Origin: Reyranella sp.
GTDB taxonomy: Bacteria > Pseudomonadota > Alphaproteobacteria > Reyranellales > Reyranellaceae
Reading direction: 5' to 3'
DNA: 64,000 nt
Assembly: GCF_004297405.1 (NCBI RefSeq)
Contig: NZ_SCVC01000021.1
Coordinates: 434,001-498,000 of the forward strand
Every line of letters starts with the position of its first letter. The stretch's first letter is position 1. The position numbers and the translations under genes are program-made. The notes beneath the pieces are model-generated. The model was given only the letters and a program-made list of their open reading frames with translations. It made no database searches and was not told where the DNA came from. Positions 1 through 8,121 of the stretch are shown here, piece after piece.

Positions 1-902
1 GTGCTGCCCAGCACCTCGAATTTCGGGTTCTTCTCGATACCGGGAATCTGGTCGGGCGGCACGTCGCAGATGAAATCGAACTGGCCGGCCAGCAGGCCGT
101 TGATGCGGGTTGCGACCTCCGGGACCACCACCAGGCGCACGCTCCTGAGCGGCGGTCGGCCACCCCAGTAGTCGTCGTGCGCGTCCATCACCAGCACCTG
201 GTCGGGCTGGAACTCACGCACCTTGTAGGGACCAGTGGAGACCGGTGCGCGCGCCCAGTCGAGCCAGCTCTTGGCTTCCTCGTAGGCACGGCGGGAGATG
301 ATGTCGCTGCCCAACCGTCCGATACGGCCTTCCAGCGTGACGTCGGGTGTGCGGTTGGTGAAGCGCACGGTGTACTTGTCGACAGCCTCGACCTTCTCGA
401 GCGCCGGAAACAGCCGCTTGGCCACAGCCGGCACTTCCGGCGGCAGGTTCTTGCCCTGGTTCGCGTCGCGGATCAGCACCGAGGTGAACAGCGTCTTGGT
501 CGAGGCGATGTCGTAGTCGGGGCCGAACATGCGGTCGCGGCTGAAGGTGAACACTACGTCGTCGGCCGTAAGCTCGTCGCCATTATGGAACTTCACGCCC
601 TTGCGCAGGCTGAACTCCACGGTGCGGTCGTCGATCCGCTTCCAGCTCTCGGCGAGGCCCGGCTTGGGCTCCAGCTTGCCGAGCAGGTTCGACATGATCA
701 GCGTTTCGAAGAGGAAGGAGAAGGCGCGCTGGCCGACATTCGACTGCTCGCGCAAGGGCTCCAGCGCGGCGCTGTTGGCGATCTGCTGTACGGCGATGGT
801 GACGCTCGGCCGTTGATCAGTCTGGCCGATGGCGACTCGGGGGAGGGCGAAACTGGTAGCGGCGAGGCCCGAGGCGGCGATCAAGCGGCGGCGCAGGAAC
901 AT
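1..902 (-). CDS. ABC transporter periplasmic substrate-binding protein, peptide type (partial, C-terminus outside window)
   Basis: About 300 N-terminal residues are present and the gene runs off the left edge. The predicted product is a family-5 solute-binding protein (DppA/OppA type) that delivers peptides or similar solutes to an inner-membrane ABC importer. The N-terminus MFLRRRLIAAS followed by a hydrophobic stretch ending near PRVAIGQ is an export signal, Tat-like because of the arginine run. Family-typical segments follow: an ESWKRIDDRTVEFSLRKGVKFHNG-like region around residues 80-105 and a TGPYKV motif near residue 230. The start at 902 has AAGGAG eight bases upstream. Partner permease genes would lie to the left, outside the window. 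The substrate cannot be told from sequence. Confidence 0.85.
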   Translation of the reverse strand, partial: MFLRRRLIAASGLAATSFALPRVAIGQTDQRPSVTIAVQQIANSAALEPLREQSNVGQRAFSFLFETLIMSNLLGKLEPKPGLAESWKRIDDRTVEFSLRKGVKFHNGDELTADDVVFTFSRDRMFGPDYDIASTKTLFTSVLIRDANQGKNLPPEVPAVAKRLFPALEKVEAVDKYTVRFTNRTPDVTLEGRIGRLGSDIISRRAYEEAKSWLDWARAPVSTGPYKVREFQPDQVLVMDAHDDYWGGRPPLRSVRLVVVPEVATRINGLLAGQFDFICDVPPDQIPGIEKNPKFEVLGS

Positions 903-1093
903 GGCGCAAACTCCTTCGATGAGGAGCGGACGCTAGGACGCTTTCATGACCGCCGAGTTTCGGTTCGGTGACGCTTCGCTTGTGCAGCGCGGCAAGTCAT
1001 CCACACGGTTGAAGAACTTGGCGGAAAAGAATGCTAAACTCGGCTCGGGGGAGTGGGATGTCTGGTGTCGTTTAATGTTCGGGGGAACTGAAG

Positions 1094-1786
1094 ATGCCCA
1101 TCGCCAATCGTCTCTATGCTGAGTTTCTTGGAACCGCCTGGCTGGTGCTCGGCGGCTGTGGAAGTGCGGTTCTCGCTGCGGCCTTTCCCCAGCTCGGGAT
1201 CGGCTTCGCTGGCGTCGCGCTCGCCTTCGGCCTTACCGTGCTCACGATGGTCTATGCCGTCGGCGGCGTGTCGGGGGGGCACTTTAATCCAGCCGTGACG
1301 GTTGGCCTTGCTGCCGGCGGTCGCTTTCCCTGGAGCGAAGTCATCCAGTATGTGATCGCGCAGGTCCTGGGTGGTATCGCGGGAGCGGCCATTCTCTATG
1401 TCGTCGCAACCGGCAAGGCCGGTGCCGATATTGGCGGCTTTGCCACCAATGGCTACGGCGACCATTCGCCCGGCAAGTACGGAATGACCGCGGCTCTGGT
1501 GATCGAAATCGTCCTCTCCTTCGGGTTCGTCACCGTCATTCTCGGCGCCACGGACAAGAAGGCCCATCCGGCGATGGCGGGCCTCGCGATCGGCCTCTGT
1601 CTCACGCTGATCCACTTGATCAGCATTCCCGTCACCAACACGTCGGTTAATCCCGCGCGCAGCACGGCGCCGGCGCTGTTCGTCGGAGGGGCGGCGATTT
1701 CGCAGCTCTGGCTGTTCTGGGTGGCGCCGATTGTCGGTGGCCTGATTGCCGGCTTTGCTTATGGGTTGCTCGGCCGTAAAGACTGA
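1094..1786 (+). CDS. aqpZ: Aquaporin Z
   Basis: A 230-residue inner-membrane water channel of the MIP family, the usual length for AqpZ. Both half-pore signatures are intact, NPA at residues 65-67 and NPA at 186-188. The water-type selectivity filter can be read as Phe45, His174, Thr183 and Arg189, which favours an aquaporin over a glycerol facilitator. GGGGGAA lies just upstream of the start. The gene is transcribed alone, divergently from the ABC binding-protein gene, with about 190 bases between the two starts. I saw no clear sigma-70 promoter in that gap. Confidence 0.96.
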   Translation: MPIANRLYAEFLGTAWLVLGGCGSAVLAAAFPQLGIGFAGVALAFGLTVLTMVYAVGGVSGGHFNPAVTVGLAAGGRFPWSEVIQYVIAQVLGGIAGAAILYVVATGKAGADIGGFATNGYGDHSPGKYGMTAALVIEIVLSFGFVTVILGATDKKAHPAMAGLAIGLCLTLIHLISIPVTNTSVNPARSTAPALFVGGAAISQLWLFWVAPIVGGLIAGFAYGLLGRKD

Positions 1787-1836
1787 CGGCGCGGTTCCGC
1801 CGCTGTAGAGTGTTGGCGGGACCGGAGGGAGACCGA

Positions 1837-2202
1837 ATGATGAAGATTGCAAAGCTTGCCGCTCTCGCGCTTGTGGGAGCGGTTCCTGTGGCCGCCTCGG
1901 CGCAGGACGCGGATGTGAAGTTCTGGCTGAAGGCCGACCCCAAGAACATCCAGGGCTGCATCTCGGCCGATCCATCATTCACACGGGAGCACACGTTCCA
2001 CATGGTGAACGGTCAGGCCGAGATCAAATCGGCAGGCGGCATCAACGTGAAGCTGAAGCAGCGGGCCAATGGCGTCTATACTGGTGACTTCGATCTGGGG
2101 CGCATGAACCTCAACATCGTGGCCAATGTTGCGTCCCAGCCAAGAATGCTGACCGTCACGACGCAGAATCTCGGCTGCAAGTGGGCGGCGGTGAGGGAAT
2201 AG
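1837..2202 (+). CDS. Small secreted protein of unknown function
   Basis: A 121-residue protein starting MMKIAKLAALALVGAV, with a hydrophobic signal segment and a probable signal peptidase I site after VAASAQ near residue 22. The mature part is about 100 residues with two cysteines (in IQGCI and LGCKW) that could form a disulfide in the periplasm. I do not recognise a family. The ATG at 1837 is preferred over an upstream GTG at 1810 because it follows GGAGGGAG and begins directly with the signal peptide. It lies between aqpZ and a membrane cyclase on the same strand, with 33 bases to the likely start of the next gene. Confidence 0.75.
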   Translation: MMKIAKLAALALVGAVPVAASAQDADVKFWLKADPKNIQGCISADPSFTREHTFHMVNGQAEIKSAGGINVKLKQRANGVYTGDFDLGRMNLNIVANVASQPRMLTVTTQNLGCKWAAVRE

Positions 2203-2235
2203 CCCGGCAGGGTATTGCCTCCAGCATCGAGTGAG

Positions 2236-4323
2236 ATGAAGCAAGTTCGTCGGTCTATTTCATTCAGCGTCACCATCCTGACGCTGATGGCGCTGATTGT
2301 GCTGCCGCTCGCTCTGGCGTTGCTCTGGCTTGGCTGGCGCTCGGTCAATTCGCTGGAGCAGCGCGGTACCAACCAGCGTGTCGCCGCGCTCGAAATGGCG
2401 GTCGAGCGCTTCATGACGGAGGGGCTGCGCACTGTCGTCTCGGTTGGCCAGACGCTGGCCGATGGTCCGAGCTTCAATGCCACCGAAAACCCGATGATCG
2501 ACGAAGAGCGTCGGCGGCAGCTCATCGCGATGCTTGGCCGGCATCCGGTGGTTCAGGCCGGCTTCGTCGGCTACGACGACGGCAGCTTCATCTACGCTGG
2601 CCGGTTGGGCTCCTTCTCGATTGCCCAGCGCCTCGAATTCGACGCTCCCGATGGCGAATCGCTCATCGTGCGCATCATCGCCGATGGGCGGGAGAGCTGG
2701 TGGTTCTATGCGCCGGACGGCAAACACGGCCCCGCGAAGGAACGCCTGACCGACTTCGATCCACGCACACGTCCTTGGTACATCGAGGCGATGAAGGTGC
2801 ATGGGCCGATCCTGACTCAGCCTTATCGTTTCGCTCAGACAAACGATAAGGGGATATCCGCTGGCGTTCCCCTGCGCGATGGCCACGGGGTCGTCGGCTT
2901 CGACTTCACCTTGTCGACCCTGTCCCAGCTTCTGACTGCCTACAAGATCACCAGCAACTCGGTGATCATGATCGGGACCGGTCCTGGCTCGGTCGATATC
3001 GAATCCGAACCCTGTGCGACCGATACGCCGGGTTGCTTGCCCGGGGACGCCGCGGTGCGAGAGCGGTTGCGTCAGTCGATCAGGCAGGCCCTCTCGACCG
3101 ACACAAAGTTCGATCGCGAAGTACAGGTGGCGGATCGCGCTTACCGCGTCATCACGCATCGCATGCAGGAGACGCTCGGCCAGCGGTTTGTGATTGCCGT
3201 TGCCGTGCCGTTGTCGGAACTCAACGCCGACTCGCGTACCTTGGTCGAGCGCGCCGCCGGCGCTGCGGCCATAACGGTCCTGCTTGCCATCCTGGCGGCA
3301 TTCGTGGCGTCGATCCTGGTGTCGCGATCGCTTGCCCGTATTGCCGTCAAGACCGACCAGATTCGCCAGCTCGACTTCTCCGATCAGACGCCGGTCGAGA
3401 GCCGCATTACCGAGATCGTGCGCCTGTCCGACGCCGTCGAACGCATGCGCGAGGGGCTGGAAATCTTCGGCCGCTACGTGTCGAAGGATCTTGTCCATCA
3501 GATCATGCGTTCACCCTCGACGTCGGGCGTCGGGGGCATACGTCGCGAGATCACCGTGATGTTCACCGACATCGAGGGCTTCTCGATGTTGAGTGAAACG
3601 ATGGAGCCGGAGCTGCTGACCAGCCGCCTGTCGCGCTATTTCGAGGCGCTGGGCTCGGCGATCTCGGCCAATCGCGGCATGATCGACAAGTATATCGGTG
3701 ACAGCATCATGGCGTTCTGGAATGCGCCGGTGCCCGATCCCGATCACATCGCCAATGCCTGCCGCGGTGCGCTGCAGGCCGCCGCCGCTGGCCGCGAGCT
3801 TTCCGAGAAATGGCGTGAGCGCGGCCGGCCGGGCTTCCGCACGCGCTTCGGCCTGCATACCGGGCCAGCCGTGGTCGGCAATGTCGGCGCCCGCGAACGC
3901 ATCAACTACACGCTGGTGGGGCAGGTTGCCAACCAGGCGTCGCGGCTCGAAGGCATGAACAAGGTCTATGGCACGGAAATTCTGGCGAGCGGCGAGGTCG
4001 CCCAGCCGACCGCCGAGCTTTTCGTGTGGCGCCATATCGACCGCGTTGTCGCCGTAGGCACGACCGAGGCGCACGATGTGCACGAACCGCTGGGGGAGAT
4101 TGCCAGTGCTCCGGAGCATGCGGCGTTCCTCGCTCGGTGGGATGCGGCGCGTGAAGCCTATGTTGCCGGCCGGTTCGACGAGGCCCTTGCTGCGTTCCGG
4201 TCGGCCGCCGCGTTGCGCGAGTCGGATGCGCCGTGCCGAGTCTTCATCGGCCGCTGCGAAGCCCTGCTGCGAGACGGCATGCCGGCTGGCTGGGACGGTA
4301 CCTGGCACATGGACCGGAAGTAA
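2236..4323 (+). CDS. Membrane class III nucleotide cyclase with extracytoplasmic sensor domain
   Basis: A 695-residue signalling enzyme expected to make a cyclic nucleotide. A transmembrane helix (about residues 8-30) and a second one (about 335-360) bracket a periplasmic Cache-type sensor with the segment RTRPWYIEA. A HAMP-like linker follows, then the cyclase domain. The metal-binding aspartates are present in FTDIEGFS (Asp445) and YIGDSIMAF (Asp489), as are the Asn and Arg of VANQASRLE. The usual Asp of the GDxVN motif is replaced by Gln (GQVAN), so nucleotide preference is uncertain. The ATG at 2236 is chosen; a TTG at 2215 is in frame but adds only seven residues. The C-terminus resembles a short helical repeat. 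Confidence 0.88.
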   Translation: MKQVRRSISFSVTILTLMALIVLPLALALLWLGWRSVNSLEQRGTNQRVAALEMAVERFMTEGLRTVVSVGQTLADGPSFNATENPMIDEERRRQLIAMLGRHPVVQAGFVGYDDGSFIYAGRLGSFSIAQRLEFDAPDGESLIVRIIADGRESWWFYAPDGKHGPAKERLTDFDPRTRPWYIEAMKVHGPILTQPYRFAQTNDKGISAGVPLRDGHGVVGFDFTLSTLSQLLTAYKITSNSVIMIGTGPGSVDIESEPCATDTPGCLPGDAAVRERLRQSIRQALSTDTKFDREVQVADRAYRVITHRMQETLGQRFVIAVAVPLSELNADSRTLVERAAGAAAITVLLAILAAFVASILVSRSLARIAVKTDQIRQLDFSDQTPVESRITEIVRLSDAVERMREGLEIFGRYVSKDLVHQIMRSPSTSGVGGIRREITVMFTDIEGFSMLSETMEPELLTSRLSRYFEALGSAISANRGMIDKYIGDSIMAFWNAPVPDPDHIANACRGALQAAAAGRELSEKWRERGRPGFRTRFGLHTGPAVVGNVGARERINYTLVGQVANQASRLEGMNKVYGTEILASGEVAQPTAELFVWRHIDRVVAVGTTEAHDVHEPLGEIASAPEHAAFLARWDAAREAYVAGRFDEALAAFRSAAALRESDAPCRVFIGRCEALLRDGMPAGWDGTWHMDRK

Positions 4324-4330
4324 GCTCTCT

Positions 4331-5026
4331 CTAGAATCGGATGGTCACGCCTATCGTGGCGAACAGTGTATTGGTGTCGTCGAAGGTTGTGCCGACCAGA
4401 AGGTCGAAATCGTACCGACCGTTGTTCGGCGTGTAGCGCAGGCCCATCTGATTGCCGATCGTTCCGGGATGGCGACCGAAAGCCTCCAGCATGAGGGAGA
4501 TATCTCCACCGATATCGACTTCCGCCTGTCCACCCCAGAAGAAAGCGTTGGGCTGGTCGCCAGCGAGATAACTCCAGCCGCCGTTGATGTTGATCCGGAG
4601 GTTCTTGCCGATGGGGATCGTCACCAGGCCAATGATCGATCCGAGGTTCACGCTCCCCGTCTCGAGATTGACCGCTGCGTTGAATCCCAGACCAACGCCG
4701 ACACCCTCGGTATCGCTTTGGAGGTTGATCTTGATTTGCGGGCCCAGCAGGGGCGCACCGATGATCTGGTCCCAGTAGTGCTGATAGGCGACGGCGATTT
4801 CTAGCCAGGGGACTTTGACAGGTGTGCAAGCTGGTTCGAAATTGGCGTAACCGTCGCCGGGAATGAAGCGCGTCACCCACATTTCGAGGTGGCATCCGCC
4901 TGGCGTTTCAACTTCCGAATCATCGACGATGTGTGCGCCGCCAGCAGCCTGTCCCATCGACGGCGAGAACAACAAACTCGACGCCAGGAGAAATCCGGCG
5001 ACGATGCCGGCGACACACTTGTGCAT
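4331..5026 (-). CDS. Putative outer-membrane protein, unknown function
   Basis: A 231-residue protein with a clear signal peptide (MHKCVAGIVAGFLLASSLLF, cleavage likely after GQA-A). The mature part has alternating hydrophobic and polar strands rich in Gly, Asn and aromatic residues and ends in a terminal aromatic (GVTIRF), as outer-membrane beta-barrels do. I do not recognise a named family. It lies 37 bases downstream of the large porin gene on the same strand and may be co-transcribed with it. It converges on the cyclase gene, with only 7 bases between the stop codons. No strong SD is visible before the start. Confidence 0.65.
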   Translation of the reverse strand: MHKCVAGIVAGFLLASSLLFSPSMGQAAGGAHIVDDSEVETPGGCHLEMWVTRFIPGDGYANFEPACTPVKVPWLEIAVAYQHYWDQIIGAPLLGPQIKINLQSDTEGVGVGLGFNAAVNLETGSVNLGSIIGLVTIPIGKNLRININGGWSYLAGDQPNAFFWGGQAEVDIGGDISLMLEAFGRHPGTIGNQMGLRYTPNNGRYDFDLLVGTTFDDTNTLFATIGVTIRF

Positions 5027-5063
5027 GTCGCCGACTATCGTCGAGCTCTATTGCGCTCCAGTG

Positions 5064-7055
5064 TCAGAAGCGTGCCGACAACCTGCCGCTGAAGACATGC
5101 ACCGGGCCGCGCACGGTGTTGTACGCAGGGTTGACCAGCAACTGGTAGTCGGCGGTGGCGGTAATGCCCTTGGCAATCTGAAAGGCGTAGTAGGCTTCGA
5201 CGACGCCTTCGGAGCCATAGGTGAGGTTGCCGTCGCCGACCAGGACACCGAGGCCGCCGGCGACCAGGAAGCTGCTGTGGTCGCCGGAGATCGAGTTCCA
5301 GGCGCCGGCGATGCCGATGCGATCCTGCTCGCGGCCCCACCGTGTGCCCTTGATCGAGACGCCGAGCGACAGGCTGGTGTCGATGTCGGTAAAGGCCACG
5401 ATCTCCGACTTGCCGTTGTTCCAGCTGAAGCGACTGAACAGGCCGATGTCGTCGGTCAGCTCCTGTTCGAGGTTGACGTAGAATCCAAACTTGGTGCGGC
5501 CTTGCCGGGTCTGGGCAATCGTTTCGTCGGCCGCAACGCCGTTCGCGAGCGCCAACGCCACCGCTTCATTGTAGGAACCGGAGAAGACGCTGTTCATCCA
5601 GGCGCCGAAGCGGATGGCGCCCGGCCGATCGAACGGGCGGTAGCGCAACTCGAGCTCGCCGACATAGCCGCCGCGCGAGAAGAGCGCGAGATCGAAGGTG
5701 TTGGCATTGGGCTCGTTGCCCACCAGGAAGTAGCCGGCGCGTACCGCCCAGTTGGGCTGGTTGAGTTCAGCCAGGAAGCCCCAGGTGAGGCCCAGCCGGT
5801 CGGCGGGATAGTCGAAGGCGCCCGACGCCCAGATCGACCAGTTGAGGAAATCCATGCGTGGATCTTCGGCATAGGTATTGCCGTCGAAGACGTCCTTCAC
5901 TGAGAACTTGCCGATCTGCAAAGTCACTCGCGACACGTCGCGCTCACCCGAGAGCTGGCCATAGTCGCTCGCGACCTTCTCGCGTTCGCCACCAAGACCG
6001 ATCTCCTGGCGCAGGAAGAGCCGCGAGGTGTTGTAGCGCGGGTAGGGGAAGTTGGACTTCTGTGCCTCGCCATTGGGATAGCCGCCGGCGCCGGTCGTAT
6101 TGGCAACGCCGAAACCCTGCAGCAGCTCGGGATTGTAGTAGAGCTCGGCGCCCTGCCAGAGCCGGATTCCGAGGAAGGCCGAGGCCGTCCAGGTCTCGCG
6201 GCTCTGACCCTCTGGCGGCAGGCTGTTGGCGCCGGAGTAGGCGGCGTTGAACGGCGGATAGCCCTGGAAGATGAAGGTCGTCTGCCCGTGGATTTCCCAC
6301 GAACCGAATCCACGATCGGGCCTTTCGGACTTGGAGTCTTCTTTGGCCCCGAACTTGTAGTTCAGGCCCAACCGGATGCGATGCAGGTCGTAGAGAGAAT
6401 CGTAGCGGGCCGGCGTGGCGAAAACGAAGCCGTTGAGCGGCAGGCTGGTGTAGAGATATTCGGCACGCGCCGACCAGTTCGAGTCGAGCTTGTAGTCGAT
6501 GCCGGCACCCAAGACGTAGCCCGCCCGGATATTGCTGGGGCTCGCATCCTCGTTGCCGGTGGTGAGGTCCGTACGACTGGACCGCGTGCTTGCCCAGGCG
6601 ATGCCGCCGGTGACGAAGGGCGTCCAGGGACCAATGCCATAGCCAATGCGGCCACGCAGGCTCGCGAGATACTCGAGCTGCTGGTTAGCCGTTCCCGCGG
6701 CCGTCGCGCGATAGGACAGGACCTGCGCCAGGTCTTCGGCGCCGGGGAAGGACATGTCGACTTCGAGGCCCAGCATCAGGCGCGAGTAATAGTGCTCGTA
6801 GCCCGCCTGCACGCCGCCGAAGAAGGTGCCATAGGGGGACGTGCCACCAGCCGTCGCGACGCCAATAGGATCGGCGAAGGTCGCCGTCGCATTGCCAAAC
6901 AGGTAACCGACATGGCCGCCGACATAGAAGCCCGAACGCGGCAGCTCCGGATCTGCTGCCCAGGCAGGCGAAGCAATGGATGGGGCGGCGAGCGCCGTTG
7001 CGGCGGCCGCCAGCCTGCCCAGAACCTTATGTGTTGCCCTGGCTGCCTTCTTCAT
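5064..7055 (-). CDS. Two-barrel outer-membrane porin: Omp25-like domain fused to OprB-type carbohydrate porin
   Basis: A 663-residue outer-membrane protein. After a signal peptide (MKKAARATHKVLGRLAAAA, cleavage near SPAWA-AD), residues about 30-255 form an Omp25/OmpA-like beta-barrel, from GFYVGGHVGYLF to RLGLNYKFG. Residues about 275-663 resemble the OprB carbohydrate-selective porin family (GSWEIHGQTTF, FLGIRLWQGAELYYNPELLQGFG, an EL/RYRPF strand and a terminal Phe). The start at 7055 is chosen because it begins the signal peptide and has GGGGCGAG upstream. The frame stays open for 90 more codons to 7325, which includes a leader ORF described separately. The gene is divergent from the DUF156 regulator. 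Whether both barrels insert separately cannot be told here. Confidence 0.85.
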   Translation of the reverse strand: MKKAARATHKVLGRLAAAATALAAPSIASPAWAADPELPRSGFYVGGHVGYLFGNATATFADPIGVATAGGTSPYGTFFGGVQAGYEHYYSRLMLGLEVDMSFPGAEDLAQVLSYRATAAGTANQQLEYLASLRGRIGYGIGPWTPFVTGGIAWASTRSSRTDLTTGNEDASPSNIRAGYVLGAGIDYKLDSNWSARAEYLYTSLPLNGFVFATPARYDSLYDLHRIRLGLNYKFGAKEDSKSERPDRGFGSWEIHGQTTFIFQGYPPFNAAYSGANSLPPEGQSRETWTASAFLGIRLWQGAELYYNPELLQGFGVANTTGAGGYPNGEAQKSNFPYPRYNTSRLFLRQEIGLGGEREKVASDYGQLSGERDVSRVTLQIGKFSVKDVFDGNTYAEDPRMDFLNWSIWASGAFDYPADRLGLTWGFLAELNQPNWAVRAGYFLVGNEPNANTFDLALFSRGGYVGELELRYRPFDRPGAIRFGAWMNSVFSGSYNEAVALALANGVAADETIAQTRQGRTKFGFYVNLEQELTDDIGLFSRFSWNNGKSEIVAFTDIDTSLSLGVSIKGTRWGREQDRIGIAGAWNSISGDHSSFLVAGGLGVLVGDGNLTYGSEGVVEAYYAFQIAKGITATADYQLLVNPAYNTVRGPVHVFSGRLSARF

Positions 7056-7308
7056 TGTTCTCGCCCCATTATGCGCCTTGCGGCCCGGTTCCGCATCTTC
7101 GTGCTGTAGCCGATCTTCGTCGGGTGCAGTTACGCTCTTGTGTAACGTGACCGGAACGCGCCGGTCGTTGAGCCGCACGACGTTGCCGATCCTTCTGGGC
7201 AGACGTTGCCAGATGCACTCCAGGCGGCCGTCAGGACGCAGTTTCCAGTAACAGGAGAGAACGGGGATGCCCGGAAACACGGTTGGGCTGATCTTGCGGA
7301 CGATGGTC

Positions 7309-7360
7309 ATCCGCGCCTCCTTCAATCAGATCGGTTGCACCGACCGGGAGGGGCGCGGAT
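7309..7360 (-). promoter_or_regulatory. Leader hairpin element A covering the SD and ATG of a leader ORF
   Basis: On the minus strand, ATCCGCGCC (7360-7352) pairs perfectly with GGCGCGGAT (7317-7309). The 3' arm contains the end of the SD AAGGAGG (7322-7316) and the ATG at 7310. Inside lies a second stem, GGTCGGT-GCA-ACCGATC (7345-7329), with one G-U pair that only works in minus-strand RNA. A CCTCCTCC run just upstream (minus strand) could pair with the SD instead. Element B at 8072-8121 shares the SD region, the start and the two-stem layout. Confidence 0.6.
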
Positions 7361-7554
7361 CAGGAGGAGGTCAGGTCAGGCCGACCCTCGAGAACCCACG
7401 CCGCCGCTCATGCCGGCGTCGACATCAGGACCAGTCGAACGACGACTATGTCCTTCCGTCGAGTTGCTGCTAGATCGCGGGTTCATCGGGACCTTGCTGT
7501 TGGGTGGATTCGGTGTGCCCCATCCGGCAAATGGACAGGTCGCGCCGATGAGGC

Positions 7555-7578
7555 GTATATACCCCCCTCCAGGATAGG
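7555..7578 (+). promoter_or_regulatory. Probable DUF156 (FrmR/RcnR type) operator
   Basis: GTATATACCCCCCTCC is a run of six C flanked on the left by A/T-rich sequence, the pattern bound by FrmR/RcnR/CsoR-family tetramers. It lies 15-30 bases before the start of the DUF156 gene, which fits autoregulation. The right flank (AGGATAGG) is a poorer match than the left. Confidence 0.6.
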
Positions 7579-7588
7579 ATCAAGCAGA

Positions 7589-7873
7589 ATGTCGGACACC
7601 CTGCGAGAAAAGGAAAAGCGAAAACTCCTGATGCGTGTGCGGCGTATCCGGGGGCAGCTCGATGCCGTCGAAAGGCGACTCGAGGAAGATGCGAGCTGCT
7701 CGTCCGTACTGCAGCAGGCGGCAGCGTGCCGCGGCGCGCTTGACGGCTTCATCGCCGAGGTGATCGAGGACCATATTCTGGAGAACTTCGTCAATCGCAC
7801 GTCCAAGCGCGATGACATGCGCGTGCAGGCGGCAGAGGAACTCGTCGAGATCGTTCATTCGTACTTCAAGTGA
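7589..7873 (+). CDS. FrmR/RcnR-family (DUF156) transcriptional regulator
   Basis: A 94-residue all-helical repressor of the DUF156 family, whose members sense formaldehyde, nickel/cobalt or copper. The DNA-binding segment RVRRIRGQLDAVERRLEED (residues 16-34) is nearly identical to the family core. The sensor Cys is Cys37 and the conserved His is His62 in EDHILENF. That last motif is closest to FrmR (SHIRETF), and the extra His ligands of RcnR are absent, so formaldehyde-type or an unknown signal is more likely than Ni/Co. Cys47 is an additional cysteine. The start at 7589 is the usual family N-terminus. A C-tract operator lies just upstream. It precedes an ABC importer on the same strand. Confidence 0.92.
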   Translation: MSDTLREKEKRKLLMRVRRIRGQLDAVERRLEEDASCSSVLQQAAACRGALDGFIAEVIEDHILENFVNRTSKRDDMRVQAAEELVEIVHSYFK

Positions 7874-8071
7874 CGCTACTGCACTTGACCGGTCTCCGGC
7901 CGAGGCGTATTGGGCCGCACGAAAGCAACCGTAAGGGATTCGATGAACCCGCGATCTAGCAACACCTCGTCCGATTGCCACAGTCGCTCTGCGACCGTGA
8001 CGACGGCCGGGATTCTTGCCCGGGAGATCGAGATCCCGAGGACCAGCCTGCTGCTTTAGGCTCTCCTCAGG

Positions 8072-8121
8072 TCGCGCCGCCCGGGTCGAACACACGATCC
8101 GATCTGAAGGAGGCGCGGATG
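8072..8121 (+). promoter_or_regulatory. Leader hairpin element B covering the SD and ATG of a 17-codon leader ORF
   Basis: TCGCGCC (8072-8078) can pair with GGCGCGG (8112-8118), which lies between the SD AAGGAGG (8107-8113) and the ATG at 8119. An inner stem GGGTCG (8083-8088) pairs with CGATCC (8095-8100) around the loop AACACA. Upstream, AGCCT (8044-8048) and AGGCT (8058-8062) can form another short stem. The bases GATCTGAAGGAGGCGCGGAT are shared with element A apart from a TTG insertion in A. Most of the gap 7874-8182 is otherwise featureless to me. Confidence 0.6.

Larger units (their letters stand above)
7056..7588. other. Long divergent intergenic region between porin and DUF156 regulator
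   Basis: 533 bases without a conventional gene. On the minus strand it holds a leader ORF starting at 7310 (MTIVRKISPTVFPG, later SCYWKLRPDGRLEC). This ORF stays in frame with the porin without a stop, so either it is a separate leader peptide that overlaps the porin start, or a rare long form is made. The SD and ATG of this ORF lie inside a hairpin at 7309-7360. On the plus strand the region ends with the C-tract operator at 7555-7578 before the regulator. Confidence 0.6.

Noticed and set aside
177..971. A 264-codon plus-strand reading frame opposite the binding-protein gene
   Set aside because: Its translation is low in hydrophobic segments and shows no family; the minus strand encodes a recognisable family-5 binding protein with SD and signal peptide.
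1787..1806. Hairpin CGGCG-CGGTTC-CGCCG after aqpZ as a terminator
   Set aside because: The stem is only five bases long and no T-run follows, so it cannot be told from chance in GC-rich DNA.
7056..7325. Extending the porin to the upstream start at 7325 (753 residues)
   Set aside because: The signal peptide begins at 7055 with an SD upstream. The extra 90 codons would bury it inside the chain. Part of that stretch is better explained as a separate leader ORF.
7874..8070. A known riboswitch class (manganese yybP-ykoY or SAM type) upstream of the ABC importer
   Set aside because: I looked for the conserved cores of these classes and did not find them. The only clear structure is the repeated leader hairpin further down.
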